Positions 51,210 to 57,612 of a DNA stretch of 57,612 nt are shown in pieces. The DNA comes from Actinocrinis sp046724665. GTDB taxonomy: Bacteria; Actinomycetota; Actinomycetes; Streptomycetales; Catenulisporaceae. Position 1 is the stretch's first letter. The number at the start of each line of letters is the position of its first letter. The stretch lies in NCBI GenBank assembly GCA_046724665.1, contig JBKOWZ010000038.1, positions 1 through 57,612 on the forward strand, written 5' to 3'. Made by a program: the position numbers and the translations under genes. Below the pieces are notes generated by a model. The model was given only the letters and a program-made list of their open reading frames with translations, searched no databases and was not told the origin of the DNA.

Positions 51210-54200
51210 GTGTACGTCCTCCACGCTCTGTTCACCGACGTGGGCTGCTGGGAGCTGTGGGCAGAGGACTCGAGCCGACCGCTGACGGACGCGGCGGCCG
51301 ATCAGCGCGCGACGCGGGGTGGCGGGGGCATGGCGCGGCGGCATCCGTTCGCGGCGGATCCGGCCGTGCTGGCGAAGCTGCTCGCCGCGGCGGGCGACGA
51401 GATGTCGGCGATCGTGAGGCGGGCGGACGCGCGCGGGAGCGTGCCGCTCGCGTTGCCATCGGGCCACTCAGGTCCGCTGGCATCGACGAGCTTCGCTCGG
51501 TTCGTGGACGCGGACGCCACGAACGCGCCGAGCAGGGAACGCAAGGGGCACGCAGGGCTGCGTGCGTGGATCGTGCCGACACTCGTGTTCGAGCCGGACG
51601 ACGGCGCCGCGCTGCTCGCCGCGTTGGACAGCGAGCGGCTGGCCACGTTCGATGCGGATGGCGCGGAGACGGACGTGCCGCTGGCCGAAACGGTGCGTTT
51701 CGCGCGCGCCGTCGCGCAGTACGCCGATGCCTTGGTACGACGCGGTGAGATTCTGCCTGACCTCGACGTGGACGAGGACACCGGCGATCACCACGCCGTG
51801 TGGCGGCCGGTCTACACCCTGGACAGCGCCGCGCACCGCAAGGCACTGATCGATGCGATGCCGCCGGTGTTCCGCGCTCAACTGTTGGATGCCGATCTCA
51901 CCGGACGCCCTGCGTCCGACGTGCTGGACGGTGCGGTTAACGCACTCGTAGACGCGTACGTCATCGCGGCGCTCACGGGTCCGCACGGTCTGCACGGGGA
52001 GTCGCTCGCGCCACCGCGTGCGGCGAGCGGCGCGCAGTTGAAGACGCCCGTCGATGAACTCTGGCTTGACGCACTCACATCCGCGCACGGCAACCTGCTC
52101 GATCCGGAACGCCTCGACCTTGAAGACGCCGAGCGACTCCTTACGGCGCTCGACGAGTGGCGCACGACGCACGGCACGGGTACCGGGCCGGTGCGTACGT
52201 GCTTCCGCCTGACGGCGCCGCAGGACGGGAGCGGTGACGGCGTCGGGGACGCGAATGGCGTGGGGGTGGATGGGGCGGGCGACGCAGTAGGTCATGGCGG
52301 TGTAGGCCATGGGGGAGTAGGTGATGGGAGGGTAGGCGATGGCGCGGGAGTCGGCATAGGCAACGGCGGTGCGCGGTCGGGGCAGTCGGCGCGGGCGCAA
52401 GCGTGGCGGGTCGAGCTCCTGCTTCAGTCGGTCGAAGACCCCTCGCTGCTGGCCACCGCGCACGAGGTCTGGCATCGCACCGGCGCGGCGCGGCTGCTGC
52501 GCGCGGCCGGCGCGGATCCGCGCCGCGACCTGCTCGCCGGGCTCGGCAGAGCCGCGCGGGTCTTTCCGGCGGTCGGCTACGCGCTGCGGCAGGCCTCGCC
52601 GACCGAGGTGCTGCTCGACACGGACGGTGCGCACGACTTCCTGACCCGGATCGCTCCGGCGCTGATCGGCAACGGCTTCGGCGTGCTGCTGCCGTCCTGG
52701 TGGTCCGCGGGGCGCGCGGAGCTGGCGCTGACCCTCGCCGCGGCGCCGAAGGCCGAGCAGCCCGGCCAGAGCGCGCGGCGCTCCGGCTTCGGGCTCGACG
52801 ATCTGGTGGACTACGAGTGGCGGGTCGCGCTCGGCGGGCAGACGCTGACCGAGGCGGAGTTCCAGGCGCTCGCCGAGGCCAAGGGCAACCTCGTCCGGCT
52901 GCGCGGCCGGTGGGTCGAGGTGGACCGGGACAGGCTCGCCGCCGGGCTCAAGGCGCTCGGCACCCGGCGCAGCGGCGCGATGCGCGCCGGGGACTTCCTG
53001 CGCACCGCGATGTTCGGCCTCGACGACGACGGGCTGCCGCTCGAGGGAGTCGAGGCGGACGGCTGGCTCGGCGACCTGCTCTCCGGCGCGGCCGAACAGC
53101 GTTGCGTGCCCGCCGAGGCCCCGCCGGGACTGCACGCCACCCTGCGCCCTTACCAGGAGCGCGGCGTCGGCTGGCTGGCGTTCATGGAGCGGGTCGGGCT
53201 CGGCGCGGTGCTCGCCGACTCGATGGGGCTCGGCAAGACGATCCAGGTCCTGACGCTGCTGGAGATGGAGCGTGCGGAGCGGGCACAGCCGCGGCCGACT
53301 CTGCTGGTGTGCCCGATGTCGCTGGTGGCCAACTGGCAGCGGGAGGCCGCGCGGTTCACGCCGCAGCTCACGGTGCACGTCCACCACGGCGCGGAGCGGT
53401 ATTCGGGCGACCAGTTCCGGGCCGCGGTCGCCGACGCGCACCTGGTGATCACCACGTACGGCCTCGCGCTGCGCGACCGCGCCGAGTTGGCCGCGGTGGA
53501 CTGGCACCGCGTGGTGGTGGACGAGGCGCAGGCGATCAAGAACGCCGGGACGAAGCAGGCCCGCGCGGTACGCGCGCTGGCCGCGCCGCACCGGGTCGCG
53601 CTAACTGGCACGCCGGTGGAGAACCGGCTGGCCGACCTCTGGTCGATCCTGGAGTTCGCGAATCCGGGGCTGCTGGGCAGCGCCGAGTCGTTCAAGGCGC
53701 GCTTCGCCCGGCCGATCGAGCGTGACGGCGACGAGCGCGCGGCCGCGCGGCTGCGCCGGGCCACCGGCGCCTTCGTGCTGCGCCGGGAGAAGACCGATCC
53801 GGCGATCATCAGCGATCTGCCGGAGAAGGTCGAGATGAAGGTGGTCTGCAACCTGACCAAGGAGCAGGCCTCGCTGTATCAGGCCACTGTGGACGCCATG
53901 CTGCACGAGATCGCGCACGCGCAGGGCGTCGGCCGGCGCGGGCTGGTGCTGGCCCTGCTCACCCGGCTCAAGCAGATCTGCAACCACCCGGCGCACTTCC
54001 TGCGCGACGGCTCGCGGCTGCCCGGCCGCTCCGGCAAGCTGGCCCGGGTCGAAGAGCTCTGCGACGAGGTGCTGGCCGCCGGGGAGAAGGCGCTGCTGTT
54101 CACCCAGTACGCCGAGTTCGGCGGGATGCTGCGGGCGCACCTGGCCGAGCGCTTCGGCCGCGAGGTGGCGTTCCTGCACGGCGGCCTGCCGAAGCGGGCG

Positions 54201-54569
54201 CGCGACGAGGCGGTGCTGCGCTTCGAGCGGACGGACGGCCCGCCGCTGTTCGTGCTCTCGCTCAAGGCCGGGGGAGTGGGCCTCAACCTCACCGCCGCCA
54301 ACCACGTCATCCACGTGGACCGGTGGTGGAATCCGGCCGTGGAGAACCAGGCGACCGACCGGGCCTTCCGGATCGGGCAGCGGCGCGACGTGCAGGTACG
54401 CAAGCTGATGTGCGCGGGCACGCTGGAGGAGCGCATCGACCGGGTGATCGAGGAGAAGCAGGACCTCGCCGACCGGATCGTGGGCACCGGCGAGGGCTGG
54501 CTCACCGAGCTGTCCGTGGCGCAGCTGCGCGACGTGATCAGGCTGGCCGCGGACGCGGTCGTGGAGTGA
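51210..54569 (+). CDS. SNF2-family DNA helicase/ATPase
   Basis: The product of 1,119 residues has an N-terminal SNF2-associated region (about 1-640), then a RecA-like helicase pair with DSMGLGKT (Walker A, about 673), DEAQ (about 770), LTGTPVENR and, in the second half, VLSLKAGGVGLNLTAANHVI and RAFRIGQRR. This matches actinobacterial DEAD/DEAH-box SNF2 helicases. A low-complexity Gly/Asp/Val insertion occupies about 339-392. It translocates on double-stranded DNA and probably takes part in repair or chromosome maintenance. The next gene encodes its usual SWIM zinc-finger neighbour. GTG 51,210 has only a distant AGGGAG. Confidence 0.93.
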   Translation: MYVLHALFTDVGCWELWAEDSSRPLTDAAADQRATRGGGGMARRHPFAADPAVLAKLLAAAGDEMSAIVRRADARGSVPLALPSGHSGPLASTSFARFVDADATNAPSRERKGHAGLRAWIVPTLVFEPDDGAALLAALDSERLATFDADGAETDVPLAETVRFARAVAQYADALVRRGEILPDLDVDEDTGDHHAVWRPVYTLDSAAHRKALIDAMPPVFRAQLLDADLTGRPASDVLDGAVNALVDAYVIAALTGPHGLHGESLAPPRAASGAQLKTPVDELWLDALTSAHGNLLDPERLDLEDAERLLTALDEWRTTHGTGTGPVRTCFRLTAPQDGSGDGVGDANGVGVDGAGDAVGHGGVGHGGVGDGRVGDGAGVGIGNGGARSGQSARAQAWRVELLLQSVEDPSLLATAHEVWHRTGAARLLRAAGADPRRDLLAGLGRAARVFPAVGYALRQASPTEVLLDTDGAHDFLTRIAPALIGNGFGVLLPSWWSAGRAELALTLAAAPKAEQPGQSARRSGFGLDDLVDYEWRVALGGQTLTEAEFQALAEAKGNLVRLRGRWVEVDRDRLAAGLKALGTRRSGAMRAGDFLRTAMFGLDDDGLPLEGVEADGWLGDLLSGAAEQRCVPAEAPPGLHATLRPYQERGVGWLAFMERVGLGAVLADSMGLGKTIQVLTLLEMERAERAQPRPTLLVCPMSLVANWQREAARFTPQLTVHVHHGAERYSGDQFRAAVADAHLVITTYGLALRDRAELAAVDWHRVVVDEAQAIKNAGTKQARAVRALAAPHRVALTGTPVENRLADLWSILEFANPGLLGSAESFKARFARPIERDGDERAAARLRRATGAFVLRREKTDPAIISDLPEKVEMKVVCNLTKEQASLYQATVDAMLHEIAHAQGVGRRGLVLALLTRLKQICNHPAHFLRDGSRLPGRSGKLARVEELCDEVLAAGEKALLFTQYAEFGGMLRAHLAERFGREVAFLHGGLPKRARDEAVLRFERTDGPPLFVLSLKAGGVGLNLTAANHVIHVDRWWNPAVENQATDRAFRIGQRRDVQVRKLMCAGTLEERIDRVIEEKQDLADRIVGTGEGWLTELSVAQLRDVIRLAADAVVE
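52228..52385 (+). repeat. Low-complexity Gly/Asp/Val repeat inside the helicase gene
   Basis: The coding sequence contains degenerate short units such as GGTGTAGG/GGTGATGG, with GTA and GAT-rich codons unlike the rest of the gene, translating to repeated G-V-G-D/H-G. It is likely a disordered linker that grows and shrinks by slippage. Confidence 0.8.
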
Positions 54570-54601
54570 GGCGCAGGCGTGAGACAGGAGGCTGACGGAT
54601 C

Positions 54602-55411
54602 GTGACGGCGGACGGATATCCGGCGGCGAAGGCACGCCGCGCCGCCGGGATCGCGGCGCGTTCGGCGCGCGCCGCGAGCGGCGAGGGCTGGTGGTCCAAG
54701 CGCTTCGTCGCGGTCATCGAAGGGTTCGGACACGGTGCGCGGCTCACCCGCGGCCGCGCCTACGCGCGCGGCGGCAACGTGCTGGACCTCTCGGTCCGTC
54801 CGGGCGAGGTCGCGGCGAGCGTGCAGGGCACCAGGGACAAGCCTTACAGCGTTCTGCTACGCATCGACGTCTACTCGCCGGAGCAGTGGGCGCGGGTCGA
54901 GCGCGTGCTGGTGGAAACCCCCGGATACATCGCGGACCTGCTCGACGGCCGGATGCCGGAGCGGATCGACCGGGTGTTCGCGGCCGCGGGGCTCACCCTG
55001 TTCCCGGTGCGCCGCGAGTTCCGCACGGACTGTACCTGCCCTGACTGGGAGAATCCGTGCAAGCACGTCTCAGCGGCCTGCTACGTGCTCGCCGAGCATC
55101 TCGACGGCGACCCGTTCGCCCTGCTCGCCTGGCGCGGCCGGGACCGCGCGGCGCTGATGCGCCGGCTCGAGTCGCTGCGCGACGACGAGGCGTGGCAGGA
55201 GGCTGAGGAGGAGCCCCAGGACGCGCCGCTGGCGCGATTGCTCGGCGAGTACTGGGGATCGGACGCGGCGCTGCCCGAGCCGCTGGCGGTGCGGCACGAC
55301 GCGCCCGCCGGGGCGATCCTCGACCGCCTCGGGCCGATCGGCCGGCAGCTGCGCGGGCGCGATCTGCGGGACCTGCTGCGTCCCGCCTACCGGGCCATGC
55401 GGGGCGGCTGA
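54602..55411 (+). CDS. SWIM zinc-finger protein
   Basis: The product of 269 residues contains a SWIM finger CTCPDWENPCKH (CxC...CxH) near residue 140, with an N-terminal beta-rich domain (GNVLDLSVRPGEVAASVQGT) before it. Such genes are consistently paired with SNF2 helicases in actinobacteria and are thought to help them bind DNA. AGGAGG lies 11 bp before GTG 54,602, 32 bp after the helicase stop, so the two are co-transcribed. A strong hairpin follows. Confidence 0.92.
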   Translation: MTADGYPAAKARRAAGIAARSARAASGEGWWSKRFVAVIEGFGHGARLTRGRAYARGGNVLDLSVRPGEVAASVQGTRDKPYSVLLRIDVYSPEQWARVERVLVETPGYIADLLDGRMPERIDRVFAAAGLTLFPVRREFRTDCTCPDWENPCKHVSAACYVLAEHLDGDPFALLAWRGRDRAALMRRLESLRDDEAWQEAEEEPQDAPLARLLGEYWGSDAALPEPLAVRHDAPAGAILDRLGPIGRQLRGRDLRDLLRPAYRAMRGG

Positions 55412-55508
55412 TGTCCGTTGGCTCACAGCAGTTACCTAATACCGGAATCTTCTCTAGAGTCTCTTCATACGGCGGCGTGCAGAGTCGAGTGCGCGAGGCG
55501 GCGCGGGG

Positions 55509-55549
55509 CCGGCGGTTCCGGGGCAGGTGCGGGGTTCCGGAGCCGCCGG
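55509..55549. terminator. Hairpin between convergent genes
   Basis: CCGGCGGTTCCGG and CCGGAGCCGCCGG pair over 13 bp (one G-T wobble) around a 15-base loop, between the SWIM gene and the minus-strand methyltransferase gene. Confidence 0.65.
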
Positions 55550-55605
55550 CGGACGGTTCGCCCGCGGTGGCGCGCTGACGTGCACGTATGTGCGCTTGCC
55601 TCCGG

Positions 55606-56418
55606 CTAGGCGCGGCAGAGGATCTCGCCGTGTGCGATGGACAGCCAGCCGTCCGGGTCGGCGCCCCAGGCGAGCCAGCCCTCTGACAGCGCCCGCAGGT
55701 CGTCCTGCGTCGCCAGTCCCTGCTCCAGCGCGCTGCGGGCGAACTGGGACTCGGTCACCCGGTCCGCCCACAGCCGCGCCCACCAGGGGCGATCCCGCTC
55801 GTCGGCGTAGCACCAGGTGGAGGACGACGCGGTGACGTCATCGAACCCTGCCTTGTGCGCCCAGGCGAACAGGCGGCGCCCGGCGTCCGGCTCGCCGCCG
55901 TTCAGCCGCGCCAGTTCCAGGTAGAGCCGAAGCCAGGCGTCGAGTTCGGGCAGCTGCGGATACCAGAAGAAGCCGCTGTAGTCGCCGTCGCGGGCGGCGA
56001 CGATCCCGCCCGGCTTGCACACCCGGCGCATCTCCTGCAGCGCCCCGACCGGGTCGGTGACGTGCTGGAGCACCTGATGGGCATGTACGACATCGAAGGT
56101 GTCGTCCGGGAATTCGAGCGCGTGCACGTCGGCGACCGCGAAGTCGATCCGGTCGGCGACGCCGGCGTCGGCGGCGTGCGCGGCGGCCTGCTCGAGGATC
56201 GCCGCCTCGCGGTCGACCGCGACCACCCGGCCCGGCGCCACCAGCGCGGCGAGGTCCGCGGTGATCGTGCCCGGCCCGCAGCCCACGTCGAGCAGCGCCA
56301 TGCCCGGCCGCAGCCGCGGCAGTAGATACGCGGCGGAATTGCCCGCGGTGCGCCAGGTGTGCGAGCGCAGGACGGATTCATGGTGGCCGTGAATGTAGGT
56401 GGCCTCGCTGCCGGTCAT
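55606..56418 (-). CDS. Class I SAM-dependent methyltransferase (UbiE-like)
   Basis: The product of 270 residues has motif I LLDVGCGPGTIT, acidic loop VAVDREA, motif IV region DVVHAHQVLQHV and post-motif EMRRVCKPGGIVAARD. The layout resembles small-molecule methyltransferases of the UbiE/COQ5 type with an extra C-terminal helical part. GAAGGAG lies about 9 bp before ATG 56,418. The substrate is not evident and no biosynthetic neighbour suggests one. Confidence 0.9.
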   Translation of the reverse strand: MTGSEATYIHGHHESVLRSHTWRTAGNSAAYLLPRLRPGMALLDVGCGPGTITADLAALVAPGRVVAVDREAAILEQAAAHAADAGVADRIDFAVADVHALEFPDDTFDVVHAHQVLQHVTDPVGALQEMRRVCKPGGIVAARDGDYSGFFWYPQLPELDAWLRLYLELARLNGGEPDAGRRLFAWAHKAGFDDVTASSSTWCYADERDRPWWARLWADRVTESQFARSALEQGLATQDDLRALSEGWLAWGADPDGWLSIAHGEILCRA

Positions 56419-56621
56419 CGGATCAGGCTCCTTCGTCTCCGCTTCGTCTGCGTGGGGCCGCGTCCACCGGCTCCGCTGCCGACCCTAGCAGTGCGTCTCG
56501 CAGAGCGAGCAAATATGTATCGGATAGCGAGATGCATGAACGCGGCGGGCCGTGGGCATGGTTGGTCGGCGGGCGGTGTTGTGGTTAGTACGATGGGCCT
56601 CGAACTGAGAGGAGCTCACTC

Positions 56622-57074
56622 ATGAGTGAGAGCGACGGCAACGCGCCGGTCCAGGTGGTGGACAGCCCGACGGGGTGGGTCGCCGACCACATCCGCGAGT
56701 ATGTGGAGTCCGGCGGCGAGAGCGGCCACGAGTGGCGGCCCGGCGTCCCCACGCTGCTGCTGTCGGTCAAGGGCCGCAAGTCGGGCCTATGGCGGCGCAC
56801 CGCGCTGATCTACGGCCGCGACGGCGAGAACTACGTCGTCGTCGCGTCCAAGGGCGGCGACGACCAGCACCCGCTGTGGTTCCTGAACCTGCGCGACAAC
56901 CCGGACGCCGAGATCCAGGTCGGCTCGGACAAGTTCGCGGTTCGGGCGCGAGTTGCCGAGGGTGAGGAGCGCGCCCGGCTATGGGACGCGCTGGCCGAGA
57001 TCTGGCCGGACTACAACAAGTACCAGACCAAGACGACCCGGCAGATCCCGGTGGTCGTGCTGGAGCCTCGCTGA
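56622..57074 (+). CDS. Ddn-like F420-dependent nitroreductase-family protein
   Basis: The product of 150 residues has the split-barrel family pattern: TLLLSVKGRKSGLWRRTALI, VVVASKGGDDQHPLWFLNLR and a C-terminal RQIPVVVLEP. Relatives (deazaflavin-dependent nitroreductases) use F420H2 to reduce quinones or nitro compounds. GAGAGGAG precedes ATG 56,622. It implies the host makes F420, as most actinomycetes do. It converges on the methyltransferase at the window end through a strong hairpin. Confidence 0.93.
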   Translation: MSESDGNAPVQVVDSPTGWVADHIREYVESGGESGHEWRPGVPTLLLSVKGRKSGLWRRTALIYGRDGENYVVVASKGGDDQHPLWFLNLRDNPDAEIQVGSDKFAVRARVAEGEERARLWDALAEIWPDYNKYQTKTTRQIPVVVLEPR

Positions 57075-57102
57075 TCAGATGATCAGCTGACACGCCTTTG
57101 CC

Positions 57103-57138
57103 TGCGTCACGGCCGGCTGCTCGACCGGCCGTGACGCA
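57103..57138. terminator. Bidirectional hairpin terminator
   Basis: TGCGTCACGGCCGG and CCGGCCGTGACGCA pair perfectly over 14 bp with an 8-base loop, in the 77-bp gap between two converging genes. Confidence 0.8.
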
Positions 57139-57151
57139 CGATCGATGCGCG

Positions 57152-57612
57152 TTACGCGGCGAAGGTCTCTGCGTCGGCGTCCTCGTCCGACGGGACGTTA
57201 GGAACGTTGACCGTCACCATGTGCGTGGAGAATCGCTCGGTGACATAGCCGTCCGGGAAGCGCGCCAAGAGGATCGCGCGCTCCGCACGCAGAAACTCGT
57301 CTCGGCTGGACAAGGCGGCGATGTAGGACTTCGAGGCCAGATTGTCCAGGTGACGGTCCAGCAGGATGGTGCGTTCCCAGCTGAACTCGTGCCTGGTGAC
57401 GACGAGAGACGGATACGTCGCGAACTCGTTGTCCCGCTCGCCGTACGGCCCGCTCCCCGTCTTCTGCCACTCGGGGTCGGCGGCCGCGATGCGCTGCTCC
57501 TGCTCGCGCTCCCAGTCGCTGTCCCGGTGGGTGAGGTTCCACCAGGCCCCGAACACCCCGCCGGGCCGCAGGATCCTCATCAGCTCCGGGATGGCCAGCG
57601 CCGGGTCCATCC
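57152..57612 (-). CDS. Class I SAM-dependent methyltransferase, C-terminal part (5' end outside window)
   Basis: The frame is open to the window edge. The visible 153 residues begin in the family's post-motif region (ELMRILRPGGVFGAWWNLTH) and continue through a C-terminal part with a segment such as SYIAALSSRDEFLRAERAIL and an acidic tail. The SAM-binding motifs lie off the window, so only the family can be inferred. Confidence 0.8.
   Translation of the reverse strand, partial: MDPALAIPELMRILRPGGVFGAWWNLTHRDSDWEREQEQRIAAADPEWQKTGSGPYGERDNEFATYPSLVVTRHEFSWERTILLDRHLDNLASKSYIAALSSRDEFLRAERAILLARFPDGYVTERFSTHMVTVNVPNVPSDEDADAETFAA

Overview
The window is one continuous stretch of very GC-rich actinobacterial DNA. 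Coding regions have GC-rich third positions, GTG starts are common, and neighbouring genes often overlap as ATGA or GTGA. It carries families typical of filamentous actinomycetes: DUF5709, DUF3140, a Ddn-like F420 oxidoreductase, UdgX, and LacI/CebR-type operators at a secreted glucanase. I would place it in Actinomycetota (Streptomyces- or Catenulispora-like) and cannot name a genus from sequence alone.

Layout. (1) 1-14.4 kb is the downstream end of a hybrid polyketide/non-ribosomal peptide cluster. It has a terminal ACP-Cy-A(Cys)-PCP-TE protein, a luciferase-like monooxygenase, a protein with two tandem methyltransferase domains, and a 1,891-residue single-chain biotin carboxylase/BCCP/carboxyltransferase of eukaryote-like layout. 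(2) 14.5-17.9 kb holds a MarR regulator divergent from a cupin and a DHA2 exporter, with a perfect palindromic operator between them. A broken FMN reductase and a flavin reductase follow. These may be the cluster's control, export and reduced-flavin supply. (3) 18-28.3 kb holds chromosomal genes: a Ppx/GppA phosphatase, a PAS-PAS sensor with a degenerate kinase core, the uracil-DNA-binding protein UdgX, a stand-alone LigD-type polymerase, and a 1,599-residue CtpI-like P-type ATPase with a decayed first ATPase half. (4) 28.6-37.4 kb is looser and partly decayed. It has small stress-type proteins, two hemerythrins, a frameshifted and truncated molybdopterin oxidoreductase, an unknown helical protein, a GH16 glucanase with two operators, DUF2231, and an IS1380-type transposase fragment.

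(5) 37.4-49.2 kb is a tightly packed, one-direction set of genes with mostly overlapping starts and stops. It encodes a nucleoside-type deaminase, a 2-oxoglutarate/Fe(II) oxygenase, an acetamidase/formamidase, an NMT1/ThiY-like ABC importer, an AtzH-AtzE-type amidase fusion, a PucG-like aminotransferase, an allantoate-amidohydrolase-like M20 enzyme and an RpiR regulator. Together these read as uptake and stepwise nitrogen removal from a purine, pyrimidine or ureide compound, opened by an oxygenase. The exact substrate is not evident, and this is the strongest candidate for an uncharacterised pathway in the window.

(6) 49.4-57.6 kb holds tRNA-Pro(GGG) with its own terminator, a metallo-beta-lactamase-fold hydrolase, an MTH1187/YkoF-type thiamine-binding protein, a SNF2 helicase with its SWIM zinc-finger partner, two methyltransferases (one cut by the window edge) and a Ddn-like nitroreductase. 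Many genes end in perfect GC-rich hairpins, which are listed.
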